From positions 1-46,463 of the forward strand of contig CAZPDT010000019.1 in the NCBI GenBank assembly GCA_964585545.1: a stretch of DNA of 46,463 bases, in the 5' to 3' direction. Shown here one piece after another: positions 32,477-42,800 of the stretch. The stretch is from Brumimicrobium sp964585545 (lineage in GTDB: Bacteria > Bacteroidota > Bacteroidia > Flavobacteriales_D > Crocinitomicaceae). Every line of letters begins with the position of its first letter. Within the stretch, counting starts at the first letter, position 1. The notes beneath the pieces are model-generated. The model was not told the DNA's origin, did no database searches, and was given only the letters and a program-made list of their open reading frames with translations. The position numbers and the translations under genes are program-made.

Positions 32477-35400
32477 ATGAAGAAAACAGTTTACTACTTT
32501 AACGCAATTATTTTAGTATTATTTTTCAGCGGCTTGACTGCCGTTGTGCTCGGACAAAACGATCCTTTTGTTTCAGTATGGCAAACAGACAATAATGGTA
32601 CAAGTAATAATGATGAAATTACAATTCCAGGCACTGGAGATTTTAATTATTCCTGGGCTCAAATTAACAGTACCGGTGACACACTTGCTACAGGAACAGG
32701 TTCTGGGAGCGATGTTCAAACCATTAATTTTGGTGGCAATGGAATAGGTACATATCGCATCAGTATTACACCAGATAATTCCAACGCAACTCCATTTAAT
32801 AGAATAGAGTTCAATAATGCTGGAGATAAAGACAAAATCATCAATATCGAACAGTGGGGTGATATTGTATGGGCTTCATTGGAGAATGCATATTATGGTG
32901 CAGATAGCTTAATGATTTCTGCTACAGATACGATTAATTTAAGCAATGTAACCAATATGAATTATGCTTTTGCCAGAACCAATATAGATGTTGTTGCAAA
33001 CATTGATGACTGGGATGTAAGTACGGTAACAAGCATGGAAGGTTTGTTTTACAAAGCTGTCGCTTTTAACGATACCCTTACCAATTGGGACGTAAGTGGA
33101 GTTACAACGATGGACTCTATGTTTATTGATGCGGGAGAATTTAACAATGATATTGGAAATTGGAATGTAAGTAATGTAACAAGCATGGTCGAAATTTTCA
33201 GAAATGCTTCAAAATTTAATCAAAACATTGGAGATTGGGATATTCAAAATATATCAGACAGTCTTTCTTTTGCAAATTCAGGGATGGATTGTACTAATTA
33301 CAGTAAAACGCTTCACGGCTGGTTATTTAACCCTAATCTTCCAAGTGGAATTGTATTGAATGCTGAAGGATGTACACACAGTACTGACTTCTTTAAAGAT
33401 AAGGTGATTTTTGATTCTCTTTACAACTGGGACATTACAGACAATGGAAAAGGTACTTGTTTAAATATCCTTGACGACAGTTATATTACGGTGTGGAAAA
33501 CAGACAATCCTGGAACAAGCCAAAACGATGAAGTAATGATTCCTGCAACTGGGGATTATGATTTGTATTGGGCTGAACTCGATGTAAATGGTGATTCTAC
33601 AGGGGTGTACGGTGTACTTAGAGCAAATGGCAACGTAACTCTTAATTTTAATGGAAATGGAGCGGGTACATACCGTATAAGAATGGCGCCAAATGGTACC
33701 ACTCCATTTGATAGAATTGAATTTGCCAATGCAGACGATAAAGAAAAAATTCTCGATATTGAACAGTGGGGAAAGATTGCTTGGAGCTCTATGCAAGAAG
33801 CATATTTTGGTGCATCAAACTTAACAATTTCTGCAACTGATGCGCCCAATTTAACGAATGTAGCAAGTATGCAATCAGCATTTGCTGGATCTGGAATAAC
33901 TTCCGTTCCCAATTTTAGTTCTTGGAATGTAAGTAATGTTACCGACATGAGCAATATGTTTAAAGATGCTGTAAACTTTAATGAAGATATTTCTGGATGG
34001 AATGTAAATAGTGTAACAGACATGTCATCTATGTTTGAAAATGCTTCTAGTTTTAATGATACCATTTCAAACTGGATGGTGAACAACGTTACAAACATGC
34101 AGAATATGTTTATGGATGCTACAAGTTATAACGCTCCATTAAATAGCTGGAATGTAAGTAATGTTACCAATATGAATGGGATGTTTAGTGGTGCTTCCGC
34201 ATTTAATCAAACCTTAATAGATTGGGATGTTTCAAGTGTAACAGATATGCAAAATATCTTTTCAAATGCAAGTAGCTTTAATGAATCGTTGGCCACTTGG
34301 GAGATGATTGGTTTAACGGGAACATTATCCCTTGATAACTCAGGATTAAGTTGTGAAAATTACAGTCAAACACTATTTGGTTGGGCTTCTAATACAAATA
34401 CACCGGCATCAATTACGCTGGATGCGGATGGTCTTTCATACAGTCCTGATATTGTTGCAGATAGAAATAATTTAATAAATACATTTAGTTGGACAATAAA
34501 CAACGATACACAAGGGAGTTGTACAGGTATTGTATTGGGTGAGTTTATTACACTATGGAAAACCAACAACCCTGGAGCCAGCAACAACAATCAAATTACA
34601 ATCCCAGCAAGAGGTCAGTTTATATACAAATGGGAAGAAGATGGAAACCCAAGTAACTCAGGAGGTGGAAATGGAAATAATACAACAACAATTACCTTCC
34701 CTTCTTCAGGAACTTACCAGGTAAGTATTTTCCCAACAGTAAATAATCCAATCGATTATATCAAGTTCAATAATGGAGGTGATAAAGACAAGCTTCTTGA
34801 AATTCAACAATGGGGTGAAATTCAATGGGGAACTATGAAAACTGCTTATTTAGGAGCAAGTAATTTGGAGATTACCGCTACAGACAGTCCAGATTTGAGC
34901 AATATGACCGATATGGAGTATGCTTTTGGTTTTACAAATATGACCACAATACAAAACCTTGAAAACTGGGATGTAAGTACAATAACGAATATGAAATTTC
35001 TTTTCTACAATGCACCAAATTTCAATCAAGACATTTCTTCTTGGGATATAAGCAGCCTTGAAGATATGTCATACATGTTTGCCTATGCAACTAGCTTTAA
35101 CCAACCTATTGGAGGATGGGATGTGAGTAACGTTAAGGATATGTCTATGATTTTTAATCACACTTCTTCCTTTAATCAATCATTAGAAAATTGGGAATTG
35201 CGAAATTTATCAGGTGATTTAACTGTATCATATAGCGGCATAAATTGTCACAATTACAGTAGAAGTCTACGTGCTTGGGCACAAGATACCAATACTGTCA
35301 ATAACTTTACTTTAATTGCAGAGGGTATTGAATATACTGCAGCTGCTAAGTCATACAGGAAACACTTAATTGATTCAATGCATTGGATGATTTATGGTGA

Positions 35401-35680
35401 TGAATTGGGTTGGTGTCTACTAGATGTTGATGAATACAATAACCTAGACCAAACGTTATCTGTCTATCCTAACCCAACAGATTATGAAATCAATATTGAT
35501 GGTTTACAAGGAAATGAAACGGTTCAATTGATGGATATGACAGGAAGAGTTATACAAACGAGAAAAGTGAATGGTTATTCATTGAAATTGGATATGGGGC
35601 AACTTGCCGAAGGTGTATACAATTTGATAATCACTTCCGAAACTGGTCAAATCATCAATAGAAAAATTATAAAACAATAA
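32477..35680 (+). CDS. Three-module BspA-like (DUF285) surface protein with type IX sorting tail
   Basis: A signal peptide (~1-27) is followed by three homologous modules beginning near residues 31, 336 and 690. Each opens with a beta domain (xxVWxTDNPGTSNNDExxIPxTGDF… and FNNxGDKDKIxxIEQWGxIxW), continues into ~25-residue BspA-type leucine-rich repeats and closes with SGxxCxNYSxTLxGW. The LRR unit is W(D/N)VSxVTxMxxMFxxAxxFNxxI, in about three, five and three copies respectively. Residues ~994-1067 are a type IX secretion sorting domain (LSVYPNPTDYEIN…GVYNLIITSETGQIINRKIIKQ). The protein is therefore exported and probably attached to the cell surface. BspA-type repeats in other bacteria bind host or surface proteins, so adhesion is the likely role. 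Confidence 0.9.
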   Translation: MKKTVYYFNAIILVLFFSGLTAVVLGQNDPFVSVWQTDNNGTSNNDEITIPGTGDFNYSWAQINSTGDTLATGTGSGSDVQTINFGGNGIGTYRISITPDNSNATPFNRIEFNNAGDKDKIINIEQWGDIVWASLENAYYGADSLMISATDTINLSNVTNMNYAFARTNIDVVANIDDWDVSTVTSMEGLFYKAVAFNDTLTNWDVSGVTTMDSMFIDAGEFNNDIGNWNVSNVTSMVEIFRNASKFNQNIGDWDIQNISDSLSFANSGMDCTNYSKTLHGWLFNPNLPSGIVLNAEGCTHSTDFFKDKVIFDSLYNWDITDNGKGTCLNILDDSYITVWKTDNPGTSQNDEVMIPATGDYDLYWAELDVNGDSTGVYGVLRANGNVTLNFNGNGAGTYRIRMAPNGTTPFDRIEFANADDKEKILDIEQWGKIAWSSMQEAYFGASNLTISATDAPNLTNVASMQSAFAGSGITSVPNFSSWNVSNVTDMSNMFKDAVNFNEDISGWNVNSVTDMSSMFENASSFNDTISNWMVNNVTNMQNMFMDATSYNAPLNSWNVSNVTNMNGMFSGASAFNQTLIDWDVSSVTDMQNIFSNASSFNESLATWEMIGLTGTLSLDNSGLSCENYSQTLFGWASNTNTPASITLDADGLSYSPDIVADRNNLINTFSWTINNDTQGSCTGIVLGEFITLWKTNNPGASNNNQITIPARGQFIYKWEEDGNPSNSGGGNGNNTTTITFPSSGTYQVSIFPTVNNPIDYIKFNNGGDKDKLLEIQQWGEIQWGTMKTAYLGASNLEITATDSPDLSNMTDMEYAFGFTNMTTIQNLENWDVSTITNMKFLFYNAPNFNQDISSWDISSLEDMSYMFAYATSFNQPIGGWDVSNVKDMSMIFNHTSSFNQSLENWELRNLSGDLTVSYSGINCHNYSRSLRAWAQDTNTVNNFTLIAEGIEYTAAAKSYRKHLIDSMHWMIYGDELGWCLLDVDEYNNLDQTLSVYPNPTDYEINIDGLQGNETVQLMDMTGRVIQTRKVNGYSLKLDMGQLAEGVYNLIITSETGQIINRKIIKQ

Positions 35681-35714
35681 CACATCCTTTTTTACAGGAT
35701 ATCTGTTTCTTTTT

Positions 35715-35751
35715 AAACCCTTTAGGAATGCTCCTAAAGGGTTTTTCTTTT
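35715..35751 (+). terminator. Intrinsic terminator after the BspA-like gene
   Basis: AAACCCTTTAGGA (35715-35727) pairs perfectly with TCCTAAAGGGTTT (35732-35744) around a four-base loop, followed by a T-rich run (TTTTTCTTTT). Confidence 0.9.
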
Positions 35752-35926
35752 AATTACAATTGAACATTTGGAGGAAACCTCAAGAACATTTTCTAAACAC
35801 GAATTATTCACGCCTTTGGTCATTGAGTTGGCAAGAACAGTTCTCCGACATCATCCGTCAATATTATCATTGACTTAAATACAAAATAATGAATTGAAAT
35901 TGCACGAAAAAATCCTTAAATTTTAT

Positions 35927-35934
35927 TAAATTTG
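35927..35934 (+). promoter_or_regulatory. TAnnTTTG promoter element of the M43 protease gene
   Basis: TAAATTTG, exact match, ends 23 bases before the ATG at 35958. A possible -33 TTG sits 24 bases upstream, slightly far. Confidence 0.5.
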
Positions 35935-35957
35935 GAGAAACCATAAAAACTATAAAA

Positions 35958-37286
35958 ATGAAAAGAATTCTATTTATCATTGGATTATTCTTATTCTTAT
36001 CCAATGGCTATAGTCAACAACCTGCCTTACAAAAATGTGGAACAATAGAGTACATGGAGCATATCGAGTCAAATCATCCTGGATATATTCAATCAACTAA
36101 GGAAGCATTCAATGTTGCTCAATCATATATGGAAAACGGATATGTTCAAAAATCGAACAATACCTACCGGATTCCCGTTGTGGTTCATATCGTATACAAT
36201 ACGCCTGAACAAAATATTCCTGATTCTGTTGTTCACAATCAAATCGCAACATTAAACGAAGATTTTAATCGCCAGAATGCAGATACTGTAAATATGCGTA
36301 CAGACTTTCAACCCTATGCTGGAAGTATGAATATCAGTTTCGAGTTGGCTGAATTTGATCCCAACGGTGATCCAACAGACGGCATTACAAGAACTCAAAC
36401 AGATACCACTACTTTTTCAGGGAATATCCTCGAAATGATGTCAGGGGATATGACTGCAATGGAAAATGTTAAAACCACAAGCACTGGTGGGATTGATCCT
36501 TGGGACCAAACTCATTATTTGAATATTTGGGTATGCAATATGGCCATTAATTTCATGGGCAATGAAACTCCTGCAATTCTTGGTTATGCTACACCCCCAG
36601 CGAATTTACCAAATTGGCCTTCTGGAGGAGCAGGAGGGTTAGGTGATGGTGTTGTGATACAATATCAAGTATTTGGAAGCAATAACCCCAATGCATTGCC
36701 TGGTCAGCAGCCGTATATTGCTAAAGGAAGAACACCTACCCATGAAGTAGGACATTACCTTGGATTGCGTCATATTTGGGGTGATGATGCTGATTGTGGA
36801 ATAGATGACGGAATTGCAGATACACCAAATGCAACTGCACAATCTGAACAAGACTGTAATAAAACAAAAAACAGTTGTGTGGACAACATAGATGGGGTTG
36901 ATTTACCAGATATGGTTGAAAACTATATGGATTACTCTGCAGAAGATTGCCAAAACACATTCACAAAGGGACAAGCAGATTTAATGACGGGGGTTTTAGA
37001 AAATCAACGTTGGGATTTAACACATGGTAATCCTGCTTTGAATATTCAGGAAGAAACCTCTTTAGATTTAGTTCTCTATCCCAATCCTACAAATTCGAAG
37101 GTTACATTAACAAGTAAGCAATCCATCAAAGGATTTCTTGTGATTTCTGATTTAAAAGGACAAGTTGTGAAAAGTGTAATGGTTAATAGTAACAAAACTA
37201 CCATCGACGTAGAAGGTCTTCAAAATGGAGTTTACTTTGTTTCTGTAGAAGGAAAACGAGGCGTTACTAAATTTGTAAAAATGTAA
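35958..37286 (+). CDS. Secreted M43 (pappalysin-like) zinc metalloprotease with type IX tail
   Basis: The signal peptide (MKRILFIIGLFLFLSNGYSQ) precedes a propeptide-like region and a metzincin catalytic domain. Zinc ligands are in HEVGHYLGLRH (His262, Glu263, His266, His272), and the Met-turn is VENYMDYS (Met324). Paired cysteines (CGIDDG…CNKTKNSCVDN…CQ) suggest disulfides. Residues ~370-442 form the type IX sorting domain (LVLYPNPTNSKVTLT … GVYFVSVEGKRGVTKFVKM). M43 proteases cleave extracellular proteins. It lies next to the BspA-like adhesin gene but is separated from it by a strong terminator and its own promoter, so they are neighbours rather than an operon. Confidence 0.92.
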   Translation: MKRILFIIGLFLFLSNGYSQQPALQKCGTIEYMEHIESNHPGYIQSTKEAFNVAQSYMENGYVQKSNNTYRIPVVVHIVYNTPEQNIPDSVVHNQIATLNEDFNRQNADTVNMRTDFQPYAGSMNISFELAEFDPNGDPTDGITRTQTDTTTFSGNILEMMSGDMTAMENVKTTSTGGIDPWDQTHYLNIWVCNMAINFMGNETPAILGYATPPANLPNWPSGGAGGLGDGVVIQYQVFGSNNPNALPGQQPYIAKGRTPTHEVGHYLGLRHIWGDDADCGIDDGIADTPNATAQSEQDCNKTKNSCVDNIDGVDLPDMVENYMDYSAEDCQNTFTKGQADLMTGVLENQRWDLTHGNPALNIQEETSLDLVLYPNPTNSKVTLTSKQSIKGFLVISDLKGQVVKSVMVNSNKTTIDVEGLQNGVYFVSVEGKRGVTKFVKM

Positions 37287-37308
37287 TACTCGTTAATAAC
37301 AACGCATT

Positions 37309-37344
37309 AAAAAGCTGGAACGACATGATGTTCTGGCTTTTTTT
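37309..37344 (+). terminator. Terminator between the convergent M43 and OMP genes
   Basis: AAAAAGCTGGAAC (37309-37321) pairs with GTTCTGGCTTTTT (37330-37342) using two G-U pairs, followed by the end of a T-run at 37344. The A-run on the left makes it usable in both directions. Confidence 0.75.
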
Positions 37345-37432
37345 GTTGTTCAATCAGCCTTTTACCGATAATCTTTATTGTGGAATGGAGAAAAGAATGG
37401 ATTTCTTCAAATTCAATTTACAATACCAACAA

Positions 37433-38158
37433 CTAATCCATCTTTACTTGCAAGAAGTTTAGTCCAAAGGTTACCCTCATTATAGAAGTCGAAAAATGAT
37501 GACTTCCATACGAAGATTCAAGATTGAAACCTTCCTTTCCAAAACTAAAGTCTAATCCTAAAGAAAGGCGTTTATAACGAATATCTATGCCTGCACCGCC
37601 TCTTAAATACATTTGCTCACTATTGTTCGCACCAACAGTAAATTCCAAAGTCGGTCTAAAATTTATAAGTAGCGCCCCAATAGGATTATAGCTAACATAA
37701 GGACCAACCTTGGCCGCTACAAAATTTAATATTTCATCGTTATGGGTATTGTTTTTTTCAAAAAGGAATTGAATATCAGCATAAACGGCCATGATACCGA
37801 ATTTTAACTTGGGATGAAAATCCAATTTTCTGATCCAAAATAGATTCCCCACCTCAAATGAAAACCCCAACCCCATTGCAGGCATGGATGACTCATAAGT
37901 ATCTCCCATATATTCTACTTCCTCTGGCGGATAAGGTGTAGAAAACTCTTGTCCTCTTCTAAATTTCCCTATAGGATTGATGTATGAATAATTAATAAAA
38001 AATCTCGGATAAAAAGGCTTCTCGGCTTTTAATTTATAAGGCGGTTCTTCAATTGTTTTTTCTTGGGAAAAAGAAACAAAGCTAAAACCTATAAGAGCAC
38101 ATAAGACAACTGCCCAAGGAAAATTGATTCGATATTTTTGATTGCTGTTCCTATTCAT
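37433..38158 (-). CDS. Outer-membrane beta-barrel protein, paralogue 3 of 3
   Basis: A signal peptide (…FPWAVVLCALIGFSFVSFSQ) is followed by an 8-to-10-strand barrel-type sequence of alternating hydrophobic residues, with RFFINYSYINPIGKFRRG near the N-terminus, KVGPYVSYNPIGALLINFRPTLEF in the middle and a final strand MRVTFGLNFLQVKMD. It shares these three landmarks with the two genes upstream of it, so the three are tandem duplicates. The C-terminus is extended by five residues after the terminal Phe. Ligand and function are unknown; it could be a porin or an OmpA-like scaffold without a periplasmic domain. Confidence 0.75.
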   Translation of the reverse strand: MNRNSNQKYRINFPWAVVLCALIGFSFVSFSQEKTIEEPPYKLKAEKPFYPRFFINYSYINPIGKFRRGQEFSTPYPPEEVEYMGDTYESSMPAMGLGFSFEVGNLFWIRKLDFHPKLKFGIMAVYADIQFLFEKNNTHNDEILNFVAAKVGPYVSYNPIGALLINFRPTLEFTVGANNSEQMYLRGGAGIDIRYKRLSLGLDFSFGKEGFNLESSYGSHHFSTSIMRVTFGLNFLQVKMD

Positions 38159-38173
38159 AGTTCAAAGTTTAGA

Positions 38174-38848
38174 TTAAAAGTTAAATCCAAAAGTGATTCC
38201 TAAACGCGTAGTTGGTATCTCAAACTGATCTTTGAGATGAGGGGCATTGAATTTATATTTTCCGAAAGTCACACCTACTCCAACATATATTGGATGAAAC
38301 CGAATCGAAAATTCTGCTCCATAATTAAAAAGGAAATTTACGTTGTTCCAGTATCCGTTATAAAACAACGATGGACCAGCAATAATGCTCCCTTGAATTA
38401 CCAAATATCCTGATGGATTATAAGCAAATGTTGGTCCGACTTTAAAAGAGTTGTTGAAATCTGCTTTATTAAGGTTATACGTGTTTTTAAACGTAAACTC
38501 TGGTGCGAAATAGACTGTTTTAACACCCAATTTAATATTGTCTGATGCGAAATTAATGTGATTTAACCAATAGATATAACCCAGCTCAAACCCCAAACCG
38601 AGTTCCATCCCTCTAAATTGGTCAGACGTTCCATCTGTAAATTTGATATCTCTTCCCTTTCCATAGCCCCCTAATGGATGAATATAGGACCAACCAAAGA
38701 AAAATTGAGGGAAAACCCGTGGTGGTTGCTTCTCTTCCCTGTTTTCATTCATTAATGAATCTTCTACGTTGCTTTCTTCTTGGGCAAAAACAGGAGATGA
38801 TCCAACCAATAAAACCGCAATAAATACTTTTAAAATTCTATATATCAT
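38174..38848 (-). CDS. Outer-membrane beta-barrel protein, paralogue 2 of 3
   Basis: Start ATG 38848 (MIYRILKVFIAVLLVGSSPVFAQ) gives a better signal peptide than the upstream ATG 38872. An acidic linker (EESNVEDSLMNENREEKQP) leads to the barrel, with FPQFFFGWSYIHPLGGYGKG, KVGPTFAYNPSGYLVIQGSI and the terminal strand TRLGITFGFNF ending in Phe, a BAM signal. It lies 15 bases upstream of paralogue 3 and downstream of paralogue 1 in one orientation. Conservation of the three landmarks in all copies suggests they share fold and probably form a related set of channels or a hetero-oligomer. Confidence 0.76.
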   Translation of the reverse strand: MIYRILKVFIAVLLVGSSPVFAQEESNVEDSLMNENREEKQPPRVFPQFFFGWSYIHPLGGYGKGRDIKFTDGTSDQFRGMELGLGFELGYIYWLNHINFASDNIKLGVKTVYFAPEFTFKNTYNLNKADFNNSFKVGPTFAYNPSGYLVIQGSIIAGPSLFYNGYWNNVNFLFNYGAEFSIRFHPIYVGVGVTFGKYKFNAPHLKDQFEIPTTRLGITFGFNF

Positions 38849-38916
38849 AACTTTAAATATTAAATCCAACAACCATTTTATTTAAAAAAATTAAATCTGT
38901 TTCTATTCTTATATAA

Positions 38917-39666
38917 TTAAAAATTAAATCCTAAAGTAACCCGCATTTGACTCAACCCAGCAGTTTCATATTCATTGCTTAAATGGTTTTTCTTTTGATA
39001 TGTTCCAAAACTAAAACCAAGACCAACATAAATAGGTCGAAAGCGAATATTAACACGTGGAGAATATCTCATTAAAAAAATAGGTTTTCCTTGATTTCTA
39101 AAATAAAAGGAAGGCTCTGCAGTAAAGTTTGCTTCTAAAAATAAGTTACGTGTGGGATTATAGGCAATAGAAGGACCTAGCTTAAAAGAAAGAACAAAAT
39201 CTGTAATGTTCGATCCAGGAATAATATATGCCGTAAGGTCAGATCGGGTATCCATAAATATTTGCGGACTTGCATAGACCACCATAGCTCCCAAACTCAA
39301 TTGCTCAGGCAAACCTTTCAATTGATCAAGCCAGAATATATTTCCAATTTCAAAAGAAACACCTCCATCAATACGTGTTGGTGGTGAGTAAGCATAATCA
39401 TATTCGTTCTGATAATGTAAATCAGTAGTGTAATCTCCAATAGGTCTAAGGTAAGAAAAGCCAAAGAAAAAGTTGGGCAGTTTGTTTTTTAAACGGGGCC
39501 GTTTTCTCTTTTGAGGATGTGCATGTGGACGTTTATGAGATGCGTCTGTTCTAATTTTTTCAATTGAAACTGAGTCGTCTTTTTTTCTTTCAATATCTTG
39601 AGAAATTACCGAAATAGTACATGCGAATAAAAGAACTGCTAATAGTAGATAACGCAAGAATCTCAT
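38917..39666 (-). CDS. Outer-membrane beta-barrel protein, paralogue 1 of 3
   Basis: ATG 39666 (MRFLRYLLLAVLLFACTISVISQ) is preferred to the frame start at 39693, since it opens directly with a signal peptide. A basic His/Arg/Lys-rich linker (DASHKRPHAHPQKRKRPRLKNK, ~38-58) is unique to this copy. The barrel shows FFFGFSYLRPIGDYTTD, LSFKLGPSIAYNPTRNLFLEANF and a final strand MRVTLGFNF ending in Phe. It is the first of the three same-strand genes. A one-mismatch -7 element (TATATTTA) lies upstream, so the promoter is uncertain. Confidence 0.76.
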   Translation of the reverse strand: MRFLRYLLLAVLLFACTISVISQDIERKKDDSVSIEKIRTDASHKRPHAHPQKRKRPRLKNKLPNFFFGFSYLRPIGDYTTDLHYQNEYDYAYSPPTRIDGGVSFEIGNIFWLDQLKGLPEQLSLGAMVVYASPQIFMDTRSDLTAYIIPGSNITDFVLSFKLGPSIAYNPTRNLFLEANFTAEPSFYFRNQGKPIFLMRYSPRVNIRFRPIYVGLGFSFGTYQKKNHLSNEYETAGLSQMRVTLGFNF

Positions 39667-39835
39667 AGTAAATTCATTATGTTTCCAATTCAATTTTGTA
39701 TAAATATAATAGAATATGGGGACTCAACAAAATATTTGTACAAAAATCAATAGACGTATTTTAAAAATCCTCCTTTAAAAGAAATATTTTATGACTATCC
39801 CATAAAAAAAGAAAGTAAAGGTATTGGATAAATAA

Positions 39836-42800
39836 TTATTTCTTCACTTCAATTTTCGGTGGAATCAATTTATATACTACAGGAGTAATAATTCTTGATA
39901 GCAAAGTAGAGCTTAACAGTCCACCAATTATTACAATGGCCAATGGTGAAATCATAGGATTACTCGACCATGCAATAGGCAAGAGTCCTCCAATAGCGGT
40001 CAAGGTGGTCAAAAGAATGGGTAAAAACCGTATTTCAGCGGCTTCCTCTGCTGCTTCTATAATGCCTTTCCCTTGTTCTCTTAATTGATTGGTAAAATCC
40101 ACTTGAAGAATTGTATTTTTCACTTCAATCCCTGCCAATGCAACCAATCCGACAGTTGCAACAAAAGAAAGGTTATTTCCCGTTAACCATAATGCTACAA
40201 CGGCACCGACAATTCCCAATGGTATAACAGACAAGACAATAAACGTACTTTTTAAGGTTTTAAATTCCAAGACCAAAACAGCGATAAATAGAAATGCAGC
40301 AATCATTATTGTCGTTCCAAATCCACCAAAAGATTCTTCGCGACTTTCAACCTCCCCTCCCATTTTATAATGATAACCAACGGGTAATTTAAGGTCTTCC
40401 ATTCGTGATATTACATTATCAATCACCTCACTATTCGAATATCCCTTCTGAACGTAGGAATTAACATAAACTACCCGTGAACGATTGATGTGATTAATAG
40501 TGGAAGGAGATTCTTCAATGGAAATTGTTGCCAATTGATTGAGTGGAATGGCTGTACCTTTAACATTATTCACCAGGATGTGATCAAAAATTGTCAAGTC
40601 GGGATAGCTTTTTCTGGGCACAGTTACACGAATTTTATAGTCATCATCATTTCTTGTTGGATCAGAATATGTTGCTACATCTGCCCCAGCTAAGGCCATT
40701 CTTACTGTTTTGTCTATGTTGACCGTCGGAACCCCCAGAGCAAAGGCTTTCTCGCGATTGATGTTAACTTTAAAATCACTGCCATTGTGGGTTACTGGAT
40801 TATTGATGTATACTGTTCCTTCTGTCTTATATAGCAATGTTTCTACCTCACCTGCAAGTTCTCTTAGCGTATCCAAATCATCTCCAAATAAACGAACTTC
40901 TACCGGAGACAAAATAGGCACGCCTTGTTCAAAATTTTTCACCTTAATTGTTGCACCTAAAAAAGAACCCCATTGCTCCCTGAGGTCATCCATAATCTTC
41001 ATTTTATCTTTTGAATTGATATTCTCTTGGAGTTGAACAAAGATTTCAGCATAATCCTCACTTTCACTTGCTTGTGAAACATTGTAATAAATTCTAGGGT
41101 TTCCCTTTCCGATATTGCTCGAGTAGTATTTCACCTCTTCCCTCTTCTGTAAATCATCCTCAATAATCTTGGTAATACTGTCTGAATAATAGATGTTCGA
41201 CTGATCTGGAGCGTTAATTGTTACCATAAATTGTGGTTTCTCAGACGGTGGAAACAAACTAAAGCCCAAAATAGGAATCATGGACAGTGCGCCAACAAAA
41301 ATAATAAGTGCTATTAAAACGGTAAAAATTGGTTTTTTTAAAGCTTTGTCCAACCAAACTCCATAAGTTACATGAATTATGCGTTGCAGCGAGCGCAAAA
41401 CTATATTTCCTTTCGGATTTTCATGAGGTTTCAATATTCTTGTAGCCAGAAATGGTACCACAAAAATGGCCACAAATAAAGAAGCGACAATAGAGCCAAT
41501 TACTGCGGCAGGCATACTTCGTATAAAGTCTCCGGCAATGTCGGGCATAAACATCAAAGGCATAAAAGCAATAACGAGAGTAGCAGTACATCCTACAACA
41601 GCTACAGCAATTTGTTTTGTTCCTTCAATAGCGGCTTCTGTACGGTTATAGCCTTCCCGCATCCAACGTTCAATGTTTTCCACCACAACAATACTGTCAT
41701 CTACCAAAAGTCCGAGTGCCACTACAAACCCAACAATACTCAATTGGTTTAAGGAAAATCCAAACATATTGAGCACAACGATACCAATAGACAACGACAG
41801 CGGAATAGCAATCATTACCACTAAAGAAGCTCTTGTGCCCAAAGGAAGTAGTGTTAACAGCACCAATGAAATAGCAATCAAGAAATCCCTTCCCAAGTGG
41901 CCCAATCTCTTGTTGACATTATCGGCTTGGTCAAAGCTGAGTATCAAGTCAATATTACTTGGTAGTTGGGCTTTAAAATCAGCGATTACCTTCTTATATT
42001 TCTTTTGCGTGTCACTGATGTTCATGCCTTCCTTTTGTGCCGCAGTAATAAAAAGTGAACGGTGTCCATTCAATCGGGTAATATGATTGTTTTTAGCAAA
42101 ATCGGGATAAATATCAGCAATATCTTTAAGGGAAATATTGTTCCCATTTCTACTGGCAATAATTGTGTTTTTTATTTCATCAATACTTTGATAACTCCCT
42201 CCTGTCTTAACACTCAATGATTTTTGTCCTGCATGAACATTTCCCCCTGGAATATTTGCGGCTTCGCTACCAATGGCATCCATTATTTGATTGATGGGAA
42301 TCTTGAGCTGCGCCAAACGCCCCAAATGTAAATCGACACGTACCAATTGATCGGGTAAGCCATGCACTTTAACGTCTTTTAATGGCTTGATTTTCTCTAA
42401 TTCTGACTTCAACTCATCAGACCATTTTTTCATCGTTGTTCTGGAAGCATTTTCAGAAATTAATGCCGCTTGGATTACACTTACCCCCGATGGGTCAATT
42501 TTAGACACTCTTGCACTGTAAATATTTTCGGGCAAATCCTCTCTTTCAGCGGCTCCCAGCTCACGGGTCAATTCTTGAAACTTAGCATCGTAATCCACTT
42601 CATGTTCATATTCTACAAAAAGAAAAGCATATCCATTATTGATTGAGGATTTGATGCGTTTAATTTGATCCAGTCCATAGAATCGTGACTCCAATGGTTT
42701 CACAATCAACTGTTCCATATCTTTGGGACTCGTGCCTGGATAAAGTACCACCACTGGGAATTTTGGCGCTTCCATTGCAGGGTCTTCTGCACGGGGCATG

